This document shows, piece after piece, positions 1 through 6,320 of a stretch of DNA of 7,251 nucleotides. The DNA comes from Acidobacteriota bacterium. GTDB taxonomy: Bacteria; Acidobacteriota; Terriglobia; Terriglobales; Acidobacteriaceae. Position 1 is the first letter of the stretch; every line of letters begins with the position of its first letter. Made by a program: the position numbers and the translations under genes. The DNA is taken from contig JAKCDN010000152.1 of assembly GCA_021841795.1 (NCBI GenBank), positions 1 to 7,251 on the forward strand, in the 5' to 3' direction. The notes under the pieces were generated by a model. The model saw only the letters and a list, made by a program, of their open reading frames with translations, ran no database searches and had not been told where the DNA came from.

Positions 1-115
1 CCGCGTACTCAGAGCAGGTGGGAACGAACTTGCAGCGGCCCGGGCTGAGGACGTGGAGGGCCGGTGAGAGCCAGCGGCGGTAGAAGGCGATGAGAGCGAG
101 CAGAATGCGGGTCAT
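1..115 (-). CDS. yidD: YidD, membrane protein insertion efficiency factor (N-terminal part)
   Basis: The first 38 codons are visible; the gene runs off the left edge. Reading leftward from 115 the protein has a short hydrophobic/basic start ([15 protein letters not shown]), then LSP at about residues 16-18, SPGRCKF at 24-30 and PTCSEYA at 32-38. The Cys-x-(F/Y)-x-PTCSEYA signature is diagnostic of the small YidD (DUF37/UPF0161) family. These are membrane-associated proteins of roughly 70-100 residues that assist YidC-dependent insertion of inner-membrane proteins. The ATG at 115-113 overlaps the rnpA stop codon (114-112) as ATGA, so the two genes are probably translationally coupled. The order rpmH-rnpA-yidD, usually followed by yidC, is very common in bacteria, so yidC may lie just outside the window on this strand. 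Identity is near certain from the motif and the context. Confidence 0.93.
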   Translation of the reverse strand, partial: MTRILLALIAFYRRWLSPALHVLSPGRCKFVPTCSEYA

Positions 116-573
116 GAAAGGGACGAACTCTCGCCGCCGGCCGCAGCAGCGTGGGCGCGGGGCGAGCGCGGCGCGGGGGTCCGGGCCAGCTCCCCTGCCT
201 GATGGAGGATACGCACGATCTCGGCCTCGAGCTGCGCGAACTCGAGGTTGAGCACCACCTGGCGCGGGTGGAGGATGAGATCGAACCCCTGGGGCAGCAG
301 CGCGACGTGGCGGCGGAGAGCTTCTCGCATGCGGCGCTTGATGCGGTTGCGCTGCGTGGCCTTGCCCAGGACCTTGCCGACGGTGAGGCCGACACGAGGG
401 GCGGAGGACAGGACAGCGCCGGCACCGGAGAGCGTCTGCGGGGCCAGGAACCAGCTCATGGATGTGGACTGCCGCTTGCGCGCAGCCTTGTAGGCGCGCT
501 GGAAATCAGCGTGCTTGCGCAGACGCGCCGCAGCCAGGGACTGAGGCTGGGCAGGTCTGGAAGGTGAGTTCAT
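112..573 (-). CDS. rnpA: Ribonuclease P protein component
   Basis: A 153-residue basic protein, the protein subunit of RNase P, which helps the catalytic RNA bind pre-tRNA and remove the 5' leader. [16 protein letters not shown] at residues 18-33 is the usual family opening. [13 protein letters not shown] at 60-72 is followed by the conserved RNR box ([10 protein letters not shown], 75-84), which contacts the [11 protein letters not shown] at 97-104 is the last conserved strand. It is longer than the usual 110-125 residues because of a short N-terminal extension (1-17) and an Ala/Pro/Arg-rich tail after about residue 130 that looks disordered. No clear Shine-Dalgarno sequence precedes the ATG at 573, which fits translation as part of the rpmH transcript; the start is therefore less certain than the identity. 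It lies 69 bp downstream of rpmH and overlaps yidD by 4 bp. Confidence 0.95.
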   Translation of the reverse strand: MNSPSRPAQPQSLAAARLRKHADFQRAYKAARKRQSTSMSWFLAPQTLSGAGAVLSSAPRVGLTVGKVLGKATQRNRIKRRMREALRRHVALLPQGFDLILHPRQVVLNLEFAQLEAEIVRILHQAGELARTPAPRSPRAHAAAAGGESSSLS

Positions 574-611
574 GGGAAGACTCGAGGAAGAACGACCCCA
601 TTGCGCGGAGA

Positions 612-631
612 GCTCCGGCTTACGCCGGAGC
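612..631 (-). promoter_or_regulatory. Perfect 8-bp hairpin between rpmH and rnpA
   Basis: Positions 612-619 (GCTCCGGC) and 624-631 (GCCGGAGC) are exact reverse complements around a 4-nt loop. Neither strand has a T-run after the stem, so it is not a typical intrinsic terminator. It lies in the short gap of a co-transcribed gene pair, where it could act as an attenuator, a processing site or a stabiliser of the upstream rpmH message. L34 is needed in far larger amounts than RNase P protein, so uneven expression is expected. The role is inference; the hairpin is seen directly. Confidence 0.5.
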
Positions 632-642
632 GCACAAGGAAA

Positions 643-798
643 TCAGTCGCGATATCCTGCGCTGACTGAGACGCGCTTGCGTCCCGCGGCGCGGCGGCGG
701 CTGAGGACAGCTGCCCCTGACTTGGTCTTCATACGCGACCGGAAGCCGTGCTTTTTGACGCGGCTGCGGCGGTTGGGTTGGAATGTGCGTTTGGGCAT
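643..798 (-). CDS. rpmH: 50S ribosomal protein L34
   Basis: A 51-residue, very basic protein starting [22 protein letters not shown] and continuing with [20 protein letters not shown]. The (M/T)KRTFQPN...R...HGFR.RM.T..G..V...RR..GR.. pattern is diagnostic of L34, a small component of the large ribosomal subunit. Length is slightly above the usual 44-49 because of a short tail (VSVSAGYRD). The ATG at 798-796 has an AGGAG Shine-Dalgarno at 812-808, nine bases upstream, which fixes the start. It is the first gene of a leftward transcript with rnpA and yidD and is divergent from dnaA, the classic arrangement near bacterial replication origins. Confidence 0.97.
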   Translation of the reverse strand: MPKRTFQPNRRSRVKKHGFRSRMKTKSGAAVLSRRRAAGRKRVSVSAGYRD

Positions 799-850
799 CG
801 TGACCCGCTCCTGTAGCTCAAAGAGAATCTGCGCGGTGGCAGCATTTCCA

Positions 851-879
851 AGTATAGCTTAGGCGGAGATGAGAATCCA
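851..879 (-). promoter_or_regulatory. Putative sigma70-type promoter of rpmH-rnpA-yidD
   Basis: On the minus strand a TATACT -10 element (856-851, five of six consensus bases) lies exactly 17 bp downstream of a weak -35, TGGATT (879-874, three of six). Transcription would start near 845, leaving a leader of about 46 bases with the AGGAG ribosome binding site before rpmH. The -10 and the spacing are good; the -35 is poor. Confidence 0.5.
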
Positions 880-890
880 GCGGAGGGTAA

Positions 891-1125
891 CCTTGGTGTG
901 GGGACGATGTGCGGCCAGGGTGCGATTCGGGCGAGATTCGTTGCATAATGAGAAGAGAAAAATCTACGGTAAGATTACGAAGATGAAAGGCCAAGGGATC
1001 ACTTTCACCAACCTTGGTGCAACTTTTGACGAGCCCGAAAAAGTTATATGAAAGTGGCGTTGCAACGAGGCTGAGATGTGCTACTATCGGGACCGTTCAA
1101 GGAAATTCCGTTTCAACCTCCAAGG
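891..1125. repeat. Cluster of four CCAAGG/CCTTGG sites upstream of dnaA
   Basis: The hexamer occurs as CCTTGG at 891-896, CCAAGG at 991-996, CCTTGG at 1012-1017 and CCAAGG at 1120-1125. Two copies share a longer 10-bp match, AACCTTGGTG, at 889-898 and 1010-1019. The copy at 1012 sits inside an exact dyad, CACCAA-CC-TTGGTG (1006-1019), and faces the one at 991 at a 21-bp distance, about two helical turns. Chance would give roughly 0.1 copies in such a length. These could be protein binding sites acting on dnaA or rpmH, but no known regulator is recognised. Confidence 0.35.
1060..1087 (+). promoter_or_regulatory. Candidate dnaA promoter with extended -10
   Basis: TTGCAA (1060-1065, four of six -35 bases) is followed after 16 bp by TACTAT (1082-1087, four of six -10 bases), preceded by TG at 1079-1080, which makes it an extended -10. 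A start near 1094 would give a leader of about 225 bases before dnaA. The CATAAT at 944-949 and the TTGACG at 1026-1031 are weaker alternatives because each lacks a well-spaced partner element. Confidence 0.35.
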
Positions 1126-1194
1126 TACTGCGTTCCGGCTGTAACTCATCGCGCTCCCAGGGTCGAAGTCGAGGGGGCACATCAGCGAAGGACA

Positions 1195-1236
1195 GGTAAC
1201 CGGTTGCCGGCACGAGCACGGAAAGCCACGGGCTTT
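1195..1236. promoter_or_regulatory. Two small dyads in the presumed dnaA leader
   Basis: AACCGGTT (1198-1205) is a perfect palindrome inside the near-palindrome GGTAACCGGTTGCC (1195-1208). Next to it AAAGCC (1222-1227) and GGCTTT (1231-1236) form a 6-bp stem around a 3-nt spacer. They could be operators or leader RNA hairpins that influence dnaA expression. Nothing in the sequence decides between these. Confidence 0.25.
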
Positions 1237-1318
1237 GCGCGCGGGTGGGCTATTGTCTGAAATCAGCAAATTATGACCGGCTGCAACCAACGCAGGCGGG
1301 TGAGGCAAGGATTGTACG

Positions 1319-2725
1319 ATGGCATTTGCGACTTCGCCGGCTTCGGCACTAAACCCCTGGCTCCAGATTCTCTCGTCTCTTGAGAAGAAAGTGATCCGTC
1401 AATCGTTCGAGACCTGGCTGAAACCTACGCGGTTCAGTCATGCGGCGGGACGCACGCTGTATGTGCGCGTACCGTCGTCGGAGTTCCAGCACATTGGCGA
1501 GAAGTACGGAGACCTGATCCAGGAAGCGATTGATGTGCACGGTCTGGAATTCGACGACGTGAGTTTTGTGACGATGGAAGACGATCCGTCGATTCCGCCG
1601 CAGCGCAAGGACGGGGGCTTTGGCCCGGTTCCGAGCCATGCACCGACGGCGCCGCAGCAGCCGGCGATGCGCCAGCCAGAGCAGGCACGTTTTGACTGGT
1701 CAACGGCGGCGCAACTGAATGCGCGGTACACGTTCGATGCATTCGTGATCGGGAACGGCAACCAGTTTGCGCGGGCGGCGGCGCTGGCGGTGGCGGAGCG
1801 TCCGTCGCGCGCCTACAATCCGCTGTTTCTGTATGGCGGGGTGGGCATGGGCAAGACGCATCTGATGCACGCCATCGGCCACGAGGTGAAGCGCAGGCAG
1901 CCGATGGCAAGCATCTGCTACGTGTCGGCGGAGAAGTTCACCAACGAGATGATCAACTCGATCCGCAACGATCGCATGACGAGCTTCCGCGACCGCTTTC
2001 GCACGGTGGAGGTTCTGCTGATCGACGATATCCAGTTCATCTCGCAGAAGGAGCGCACGCAGGAAGAGTTCTTCCACACCTTCAACGCGCTGCACGAGAG
2101 CATGAAGCAGGTGGTGATTGCGTCGGATCGTCCGCCGAAGGAGCTGACGGAGATCGAGGAGCGGCTGCGGTCGCGGTTTGAGTGGGGCCTGATTGCCGAT
2201 ATTCAGCCGCCGGATCTGGAGACGAAGGTGGCCATCCTGCTGAAGAAGGCAGAGAGCGAGCAGGCGCAACTGCCGACGGACGTGGCGCTGTTTGTGGCCT
2301 CGAATGTACGCACGAACGTGCGCGAGCTGGAAGGCGCGCTGGTGCGGCTGATCGCGTGGTGCCAGTTGAACCGGATGGAGATCACGCTGGCGGCGGCGCA
2401 GCAGTGCCTGAAGCAGTTCATCGACATGCAGGTGCGCAAGATCACGATTGAGGCGATTCAGCGCGCCGTGGCCGAACAGTTCGGGATGCGGATCACCGAT
2501 CTGAAGCAGAAGAACAACTCGCGCAACGTAGTGGTGCCGCGGCAGATCGCGATGTACCTGGCGAAGCAGATGACGGAGGCGAGCCTGCCGGAGATCGGAC
2601 GCCAGTTCGGCAACAAGCACCACACCACGGTGATGCACTCGATTGCGAAGATCGACGAGCAGCGGCGCACGGACAAGGATCTGCATCGCACGCTGAGCAA
2701 GCTGCAGGATGTGCTGAACTGCTAA
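1319..2725 (+). CDS. dnaA: Chromosomal replication initiator protein DnaA
   Basis: A 468-residue protein of full family length; it binds DnaA boxes at oriC, opens the duplex and loads the helicase. Domain I (about 12-85, WLQILSSLEKKVIRQSFETW onward) is the helicase-contacting domain. Domain II is a short Pro/Gln-rich linker (about 88-128). Domain III is the AAA+ core, with Walker A GGVGMGKT (173-180), Walker B LLIDDIQF (233-240), sensor 1 around VVIASDRPP (265-273), the arginine-finger region RLRSRFEWGL (282-291) and sensor 2 RELEGAL (335-341). Domain IV (about 372-468) carries the DNA-binding signature GRQFGNKHHTTVMHSI (427-442). All catalytic motifs are intact. The ATG at 1319 has a modest AAGG at 1307-1310. 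Divergent rpmH upstream is typical; the absence of dnaN directly downstream is not. A hairpin terminator follows 41 bp after the stop. Confidence 0.98.
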   Translation: MAFATSPASALNPWLQILSSLEKKVIRQSFETWLKPTRFSHAAGRTLYVRVPSSEFQHIGEKYGDLIQEAIDVHGLEFDDVSFVTMEDDPSIPPQRKDGGFGPVPSHAPTAPQQPAMRQPEQARFDWSTAAQLNARYTFDAFVIGNGNQFARAAALAVAERPSRAYNPLFLYGGVGMGKTHLMHAIGHEVKRRQPMASICYVSAEKFTNEMINSIRNDRMTSFRDRFRTVEVLLIDDIQFISQKERTQEEFFHTFNALHESMKQVVIASDRPPKELTEIEERLRSRFEWGLIADIQPPDLETKVAILLKKAESEQAQLPTDVALFVASNVRTNVRELEGALVRLIAWCQLNRMEITLAAAQQCLKQFIDMQVRKITIEAIQRAVAEQFGMRITDLKQKNNSRNVVVPRQIAMYLAKQMTEASLPEIGRQFGNKHHTTVMHSIAKIDEQRRTDKDLHRTLSKLQDVLNC

Positions 2726-2766
2726 AGGCAGTGGTCAGCTGGAAGCGATCAGTGGATAGTCTGCAG

Positions 2767-2796
2767 AGCCCCTCGACGAAGAGATCGAGGGGCTTT
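2767..2796 (+). terminator. Intrinsic-type terminator after dnaA
   Basis: AGCCCCTCGA (2767-2776) and TCGAGGGGCT (2785-2794) form a perfect 10-bp GC-rich stem with an 8-nt loop, starting 41 bp after the dnaA stop. The T-tract is short (TTT then GTG), so release may be only partly intrinsic, but the position and the stem strength make a dnaA terminator the natural reading. Confidence 0.7.
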
Positions 2797-2838
2797 GTGC
2801 GGGTGGCAACTCCCGGGGCGGGCAGGAAACATTGATTG

Positions 2839-2931
2839 CGATCGCCGCATCCAGGTTTTGATTGACGGTTTGGGAGGCATTGCGCGGCGCAGCGGGCAGG
2901 GCTTGATGCGTGGCCGCGCAGGCGGCGATCG
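2839..2931. repeat. Nested inverted repeats, possible structured RNA
   Basis: An outer pair, CGATCGCCGC (2839-2848) with GCGGCGATCG (2922-2931), encloses an exact 8-bp inner pair, TGCGCGGC (2881-2888) with GCCGCGCA (2913-2920). The two right arms are separated by one base, while the left arms are 32 bases apart. This gives a closed 93-nt fold with a large one-sided bulge. It could be a small RNA, a leader element or chance in GC-rich DNA; no T-run terminator follows it on either strand. Confidence 0.25.
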
Positions 2932-3112
2932 ACATGCAGCCGATGAAGGAATTGAAGCCGACCGACGAGCGGACAGGCTGCGCCTGGAGGCCGCGGAAAC
3001 AGGACGCACCGCGAAGGCGCACTTGCGCGGGATAGCGGCCGGGGCTCGATCTGCAACTTATTTCTTCTGTGTTTATCGGCGCGGCTGAACAGCCTGGGGA
3101 GACGGCCGCACT

Positions 3113-3163
3113 TTGACAGAAGGGTCTTTTTTGAGACTCTGCACAACTTTTGAGATTCTGCAC
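3113..3163 (+). promoter_or_regulatory. Tandem 16-bp direct repeat beside a consensus -35 before the reductase
   Basis: TTTTGAGACTCTGCAC (3129-3144) and TTTTGAGATTCTGCAC (3148-3163) differ at one base and repeat with a 19-bp period. Just upstream is a perfect -35 hexamer, TTGACA (3113-3118). The -10 position 15-18 bp downstream falls inside the first repeat but matches the consensus poorly. This looks like an operator pair over a promoter of the reductase gene, bound perhaps by a repressor or by an activator that makes up for the weak -10. No known regulator motif is recognised. Confidence 0.4.
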
Positions 3164-3198
3164 GGCAACCTGGCGCGGAGGAGCGCATAAAAAGAGCC

Positions 3199-4227
<1,029 letters not shown>

Positions 4228-4271
4228 CGGCACAAGGGCGCGCGATCAAGACGCGGGATCAAAATACAGGA

Positions 4272-5195
4272 TCAGGGCGCGATGGGCGCCGATGGGGGAG
4301 CGACGTGGCGGCGGCGCACGACGTTGTGGCCGATGAGCCAGCCGATGGCGCTGCCGACGAGGACATCGGAGGGGAAGTGTTTCTGTCCGAGGACGCGCAT
4401 TGTGCCGACGCTGCCCGATCCCGCGTAGAGTCCGGCCTGGGCCCAGGGGGAACGGGTTTCGGCGGCGATGGCGGAGGCGGCGCACCAGGCGAGCAGGCTG
4501 TGCGCGGAGACGAAGGACGAGTTTGATCCCAGGCCGTGCCGGAAGAAGCGCCCGCGCGCATCGTCGACGGTGGGCCGTTCGCGCCGGAAGGTCCACTTGA
4601 AGATCTGCTGCACGACGAGGCCATCGAGGATGGATTCCGAGGCGAGGATGCCGGTTTCGGTAGAGTGCTGATCCTGGGCGGCGTGACCGTAGGCCCAGAT
4701 GCCGATGGGAGCGGCGATCCAGCCGGCGAGCAGAATGTTGGACGTGTTGACGGCGGCCCGGTTGAAGGCGGGATCGTGCGAGACGACCGTTGACATGGTG
4801 TAGCGGTCGGTTCTGAAGGCGAAGGCGCCGGCGCCCGTTAGAGGCAGGAGCCACTCCAGATCGCGGGTGTGGAGGCTGGCAGGACTGCTCCAGATCATGG
4901 CCTGATCGTGCAGGAGATTGCGGGGCAGAACTCCCAGCGAGACAGGGTTGCCGGGGGCTGAAGCGGCCTGCGGCTGGAGGGCGGGAAACAGGTCTGGCCG
5001 CTGGATCCAGCGGGACTGGGGCTCCGGCGGCTGGGGAAGCGGCGCGTCGGGCAGAGCCGCTGTTGCAGAGGAAGCCGAGGCGGGCTGCGCGCCGGCAACG
5101 CAGCCGGCGGCAGCGGCGAGAATGCCGAGCACGACCAGCGGCAGGATGCGCCGGCAGAGATTCCGCGGCTTGGAAAACAGGGCTTGACCTCGCAT
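4272..5195 (-). CDS. Exported PAP2-superfamily phosphatase
   Basis: 307 residues from the chosen ATG at 5195. All three PAP2 phosphatase motifs are present: KWTFRRERP (200-208, K-x6-RP), VSAH (229-232, in place of the usual PSGH) and R267-x5-H273-x3-D277 within RVLGQKHFPSDV. The two histidines and the arginines needed for the phospho-histidine mechanism are kept. The N-terminus has a basic stretch and a hydrophobic segment (about 17-30) ending AAAAGC, so it is either a lipoprotein anchored at Cys32 or cleaved by signal peptidase I. A Pro-rich linker (about 45-85) follows. Hydrophobic segments at about 154-169, 232-244 and 275-289 fit a membrane-associated enzyme acting outside the cytoplasm. 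Candidate substrates include isoprenoid or lipid phosphates and phosphomonoesters; none can be chosen from sequence. An in-frame TTG at 5258 was not used because it has no signal-peptide logic. It lies 125 bp downstream of the carbonic anhydrase-like gene, convergent to the reductase. Confidence 0.85.
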   Translation of the reverse strand: MRGQALFSKPRNLCRRILPLVVLGILAAAAGCVAGAQPASASSATAALPDAPLPQPPEPQSRWIQRPDLFPALQPQAASAPGNPVSLGVLPRNLLHDQAMIWSSPASLHTRDLEWLLPLTGAGAFAFRTDRYTMSTVVSHDPAFNRAAVNTSNILLAGWIAAPIGIWAYGHAAQDQHSTETGILASESILDGLVVQQIFKWTFRRERPTVDDARGRFFRHGLGSNSSFVSAHSLLAWCAASAIAAETRSPWAQAGLYAGSGSVGTMRVLGQKHFPSDVLVGSAIGWLIGHNVVRRRHVAPPSAPIAP

Positions 5196-5277
5196 GGCGC
5201 TTGAGGATGACGGGCGCGGCTGACCTCTATCGGACGCTTTCAGAGAGTGCGATGTCAACGGAATTGCCGGGTCTCCA

Positions 5278-5320
5278 GGGGTCAGGTGGGGCAGGATCAG
5301 GCGGGGCCAGGTCAGGCGGG
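5278..5320. repeat. G-rich imperfect 15-bp tandem repeats between two leftward genes
   Basis: GGGGCAGGATCAGGC (5288-5302) and GGGGCCAGGTCAGGC (5303-5317) match at 12 of 15 positions, with partial units on either side (GGGGTCAGGT at 5278-5287 and GGG at 5318-5320). The block ends exactly at the stop codon of the carbonic anhydrase-like gene. The plus strand has four G-runs (5278-5281, 5288-5291, 5303-5306, 5318-5320), a loose G-quadruplex pattern. The minus-strand transcript would be C-rich, like a Rho loading site. Either could separate expression of the two genes; both are inferences. Confidence 0.5.
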
Positions 5321-5845
5321 TTAGAGAGCCTGCGGGGGATCCTTGAGGTAGATGGCGACGTAATCGAGATAATTCTGGGCGTACTCGCGGATGAGCTCGC
5401 GGTCCTTATCCGTGAGTTCGCGGCGGAGGCGGGCAGGCACGCCGGCCCAGAGAGTGCGCGGAGGCACGACGGTGTGCTCGGGGACGACGGAGCCGGCGGC
5501 GATGATGCAGCCCTCGCCGATGCGGCTGTTATTGAGGACGCGGGCGCCCATCCCGATGACGCACATGTCTCCAACCACGCAACCGTGGACAGTGGCATTG
5601 TGACCGATGGTGACCCAGTCACCGACGACGACGGGATAAAGATTGCGCTGACCGTGGAGGACCGAGCAATCCTGCACATTGGTGCAGGAGCCAACGCGAA
5701 TGGAGTTCACGTCACCGCGGAGGACAGCGTTCATCCAGACCGAGGAGCGCTCGCCGATGGCGACATCGCCGAGGACCTGGGCTGAAGAATCAATGTAGCA
5801 AGTGGGGTGAATTTCCGGCCGGCGCCCCTGGCAGATTCGGATCAT
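5321..5845 (-). CDS. Gamma-class carbonic anhydrase-like hexapeptide-repeat protein
   Basis: 174 residues folding as a left-handed beta-helix: hexapeptide repeats run from about 15 to 130 (for example VLGDVAIGE, VVVGDWVTIGHNATVHG, VIGMGARVLNNSRIGEGC), followed by a C-terminal helix (about 142-168). Three histidines at 64, 82 and 87 occupy the zinc-ligand positions of the gamma carbonic anhydrases, and Arg43, Asp45 and Gln58 match conserved active-site residues. His64 and His82 are only 18 apart, so the acidic proton-shuttle loop of archaeal Cam is missing, as in the CamH/YrdA/PaaY-like subgroup, many of which have low or untested activity. The ATG at 5845 is chosen because GGAGGT (5856-5851) lies five bases upstream; a TTG two codons earlier overlaps that site. 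Divergent from rpsU and upstream of the PAP2 gene, with which it may share a transcript. Confidence 0.9.
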   Translation of the reverse strand: MIRICQGRRPEIHPTCYIDSSAQVLGDVAIGERSSVWMNAVLRGDVNSIRVGSCTNVQDCSVLHGQRNLYPVVVGDWVTIGHNATVHGCVVGDMCVIGMGARVLNNSRIGEGCIIAAGSVVPEHTVVPPRTLWAGVPARLRRELTDKDRELIREYAQNYLDYVAIYLKDPPQAL

Positions 5846-5967
5846 AGCCAACCTCCAATGAAAGTGTAACCGGGGACGGCAGGGCCGGAAACGGAGCCGG
5901 AGGCCGGTGCGGACAGGAGGGCGGGAAGGCCGCGCGAAGGCCGGGAAGAGAAGAAAAGAAATGATTT

Positions 5968-5996
5968 TTGCTGCCGGAGCACAACTCGGTTATGAT
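5968..5996 (+). promoter_or_regulatory. sigma70-type promoter of rpsU
   Basis: TTGCTG (5968-5973) and TATGAT (5991-5996, five of six consensus bases) are separated by exactly 17 bp. Transcription would start near 6003, giving a leader of about 32 bases that contains the GGAGGT ribosome binding site (6021-6026). The -35 has only the TTG half, but the -10, spacing and position are convincing. Confidence 0.65.
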
Positions 5997-6034
5997 AAAT
6001 GGAGCCTTACAGGCAGGTTTGGAGGTGGGAAGTC

Positions 6035-6232
6035 TTGGCTGAGGTTCGCGTTCAGGAAGGCGAACCGCTGGAAAATGCTCTGCGCCGGTTCAAGCGGAAG
6101 GTACAGCAGGAGGACATCATCAAGGAAGTGAAGCGTCACTCCTACTATCTGAAGCCCGGTGAGAAGCGTCGCGTCAAAGCAGCACTGGCGCGCAAGCGGA
6201 ATCGTAAAAAGGCTCGTAAAGAGCAGGATTGA
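6035..6232 (+). CDS. rpsU: 30S ribosomal protein S21, TTG start
   Basis: A 65-residue, highly basic small-subunit protein that contacts the 3' end of 16S rRNA and takes part in initiation. The sequence MAEVRVQEGEPLENALRRFK (1-20), then the conserved KR.SYYLKPGEKRR region (33-46) and a Lys/Arg-rich tail (RKRNRKKARKEQD), is plain S21. The start is TTG at 6035-6037: it is preceded by GGAGGT (6021-6026) at an 8-base spacing and gives exactly the usual N-terminus. The only in-frame upstream ATG (5999) lies just 3 bases after the -10 box and before the predicted transcription start, so it cannot be the real start. No ribosomal gene neighbours it. The sequence downstream is unusually structured (see the next entries). 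Confidence 0.95.
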   Translation: MAEVRVQEGEPLENALRRFKRKVQQEDIIKEVKRHSYYLKPGEKRRVKAALARKRNRKKARKEQD

Positions 6233-6256
6233 AGACTTTACTCTTCGTAACATGCA

Positions 6257-6320
6257 CCGTTCCGGCGGCTTTCAATTGCGCAAGCAGGAAGGCCGCCCGA
6301 TGTAAAAGCAACCGGAACGG
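6257..6320 (+). repeat. Large two-part hairpin 25 bases after rpsU
   Basis: CCGTTCC (6257-6263) pairs with GGAACGG (6314-6320), and directly inside it GGCGGC (6264-6269) pairs with GCCGCC (6292-6297), leaving a 16-nt bulge on the right. The innermost loop holds the palindrome TTGCGCAA (6276-6283). Alternatively CCGTTCCGG and CCGGAACGG pair as a 9-bp stem. No T-run follows, so this is a structured 3' region, a partial terminator or part of a small RNA rather than a standard terminator. Confidence 0.5.

Larger units (their letters stand above)
799..1318. other. 520-bp non-coding region between divergent rpmH and dnaA
   Basis: No convincing protein gene lies here; the short frames in it show no family motif and no good ribosome binding site. 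It is less GC-rich than the flanking genes, especially about 940-1050. It contains the rpmH promoter, a candidate dnaA promoter, four CCAAGG/CCTTGG hexamers, one exact dyad, and two further dyads in the presumed dnaA leader (entered separately). This is a common place for oriC, but I found no match or near match to the TTATCCACA-type DnaA box on either strand, so no origin is called. Confidence 0.6.
2797..3198. other. About 400-bp non-coding region between dnaA terminator and aldo/keto reductase
   Basis: Frames exist on both strands, but none has a recognisable domain, a credible ribosome binding site or a gene-like composition. The region holds a nested inverted repeat at 2839-2931. Nearer the reductase it holds an exact TTGACA (3113-3118) next to a pair of 16-bp direct repeats. 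These are entered separately; nothing else was recognised. Confidence 0.5.

Noticed and set aside
1700..2686. 328-codon open frame on the minus strand opposite dnaA
   Set aside because: It mirrors dnaA in another frame, is rich in Arg/Leu/His as expected of an antisense shadow in GC-rich DNA, and shows no domain.
3061..3080. TGTGTTTAT as a possible DnaA box
   Set aside because: Three mismatches to TGTGGATAA and isolated; not enough to claim an origin.
2795..3088. 97-codon plus-strand frame in the same gap
   Set aside because: No recognisable domain, no convincing ribosome binding site, and composition typical of a chance frame.
2735..3163. 142-codon minus-strand frame in the dnaA-reductase gap
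   Set aside because: Low-complexity Ser/Ala/Pro-rich product with no family signature; it reads through the terminator hairpin and starts inside the direct repeats.
5196..5258. Upstream TTG start of the PAP2 gene (adds 21 residues)
   Set aside because: The extension puts a polar stretch before the signal peptide and has no ribosome binding site; TTGACA at 5258-5253 reads better as a -35 element, though no good -10 was found for it.
5063..5785. 240-codon plus-strand frame opposite the carbonic anhydrase-like and PAP2 genes
   Set aside because: Asp/Gly/Ala-rich mirror of a hexapeptide-repeat gene; the real proteins on the other strand have clear catalytic motifs.
5846..5851. TTG start two codons upstream of the carbonic anhydrase-like gene
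   Set aside because: It overlaps the GGAGGT ribosome binding site, so it could not be used with that site; the ATG at 5845 has ideal spacing.
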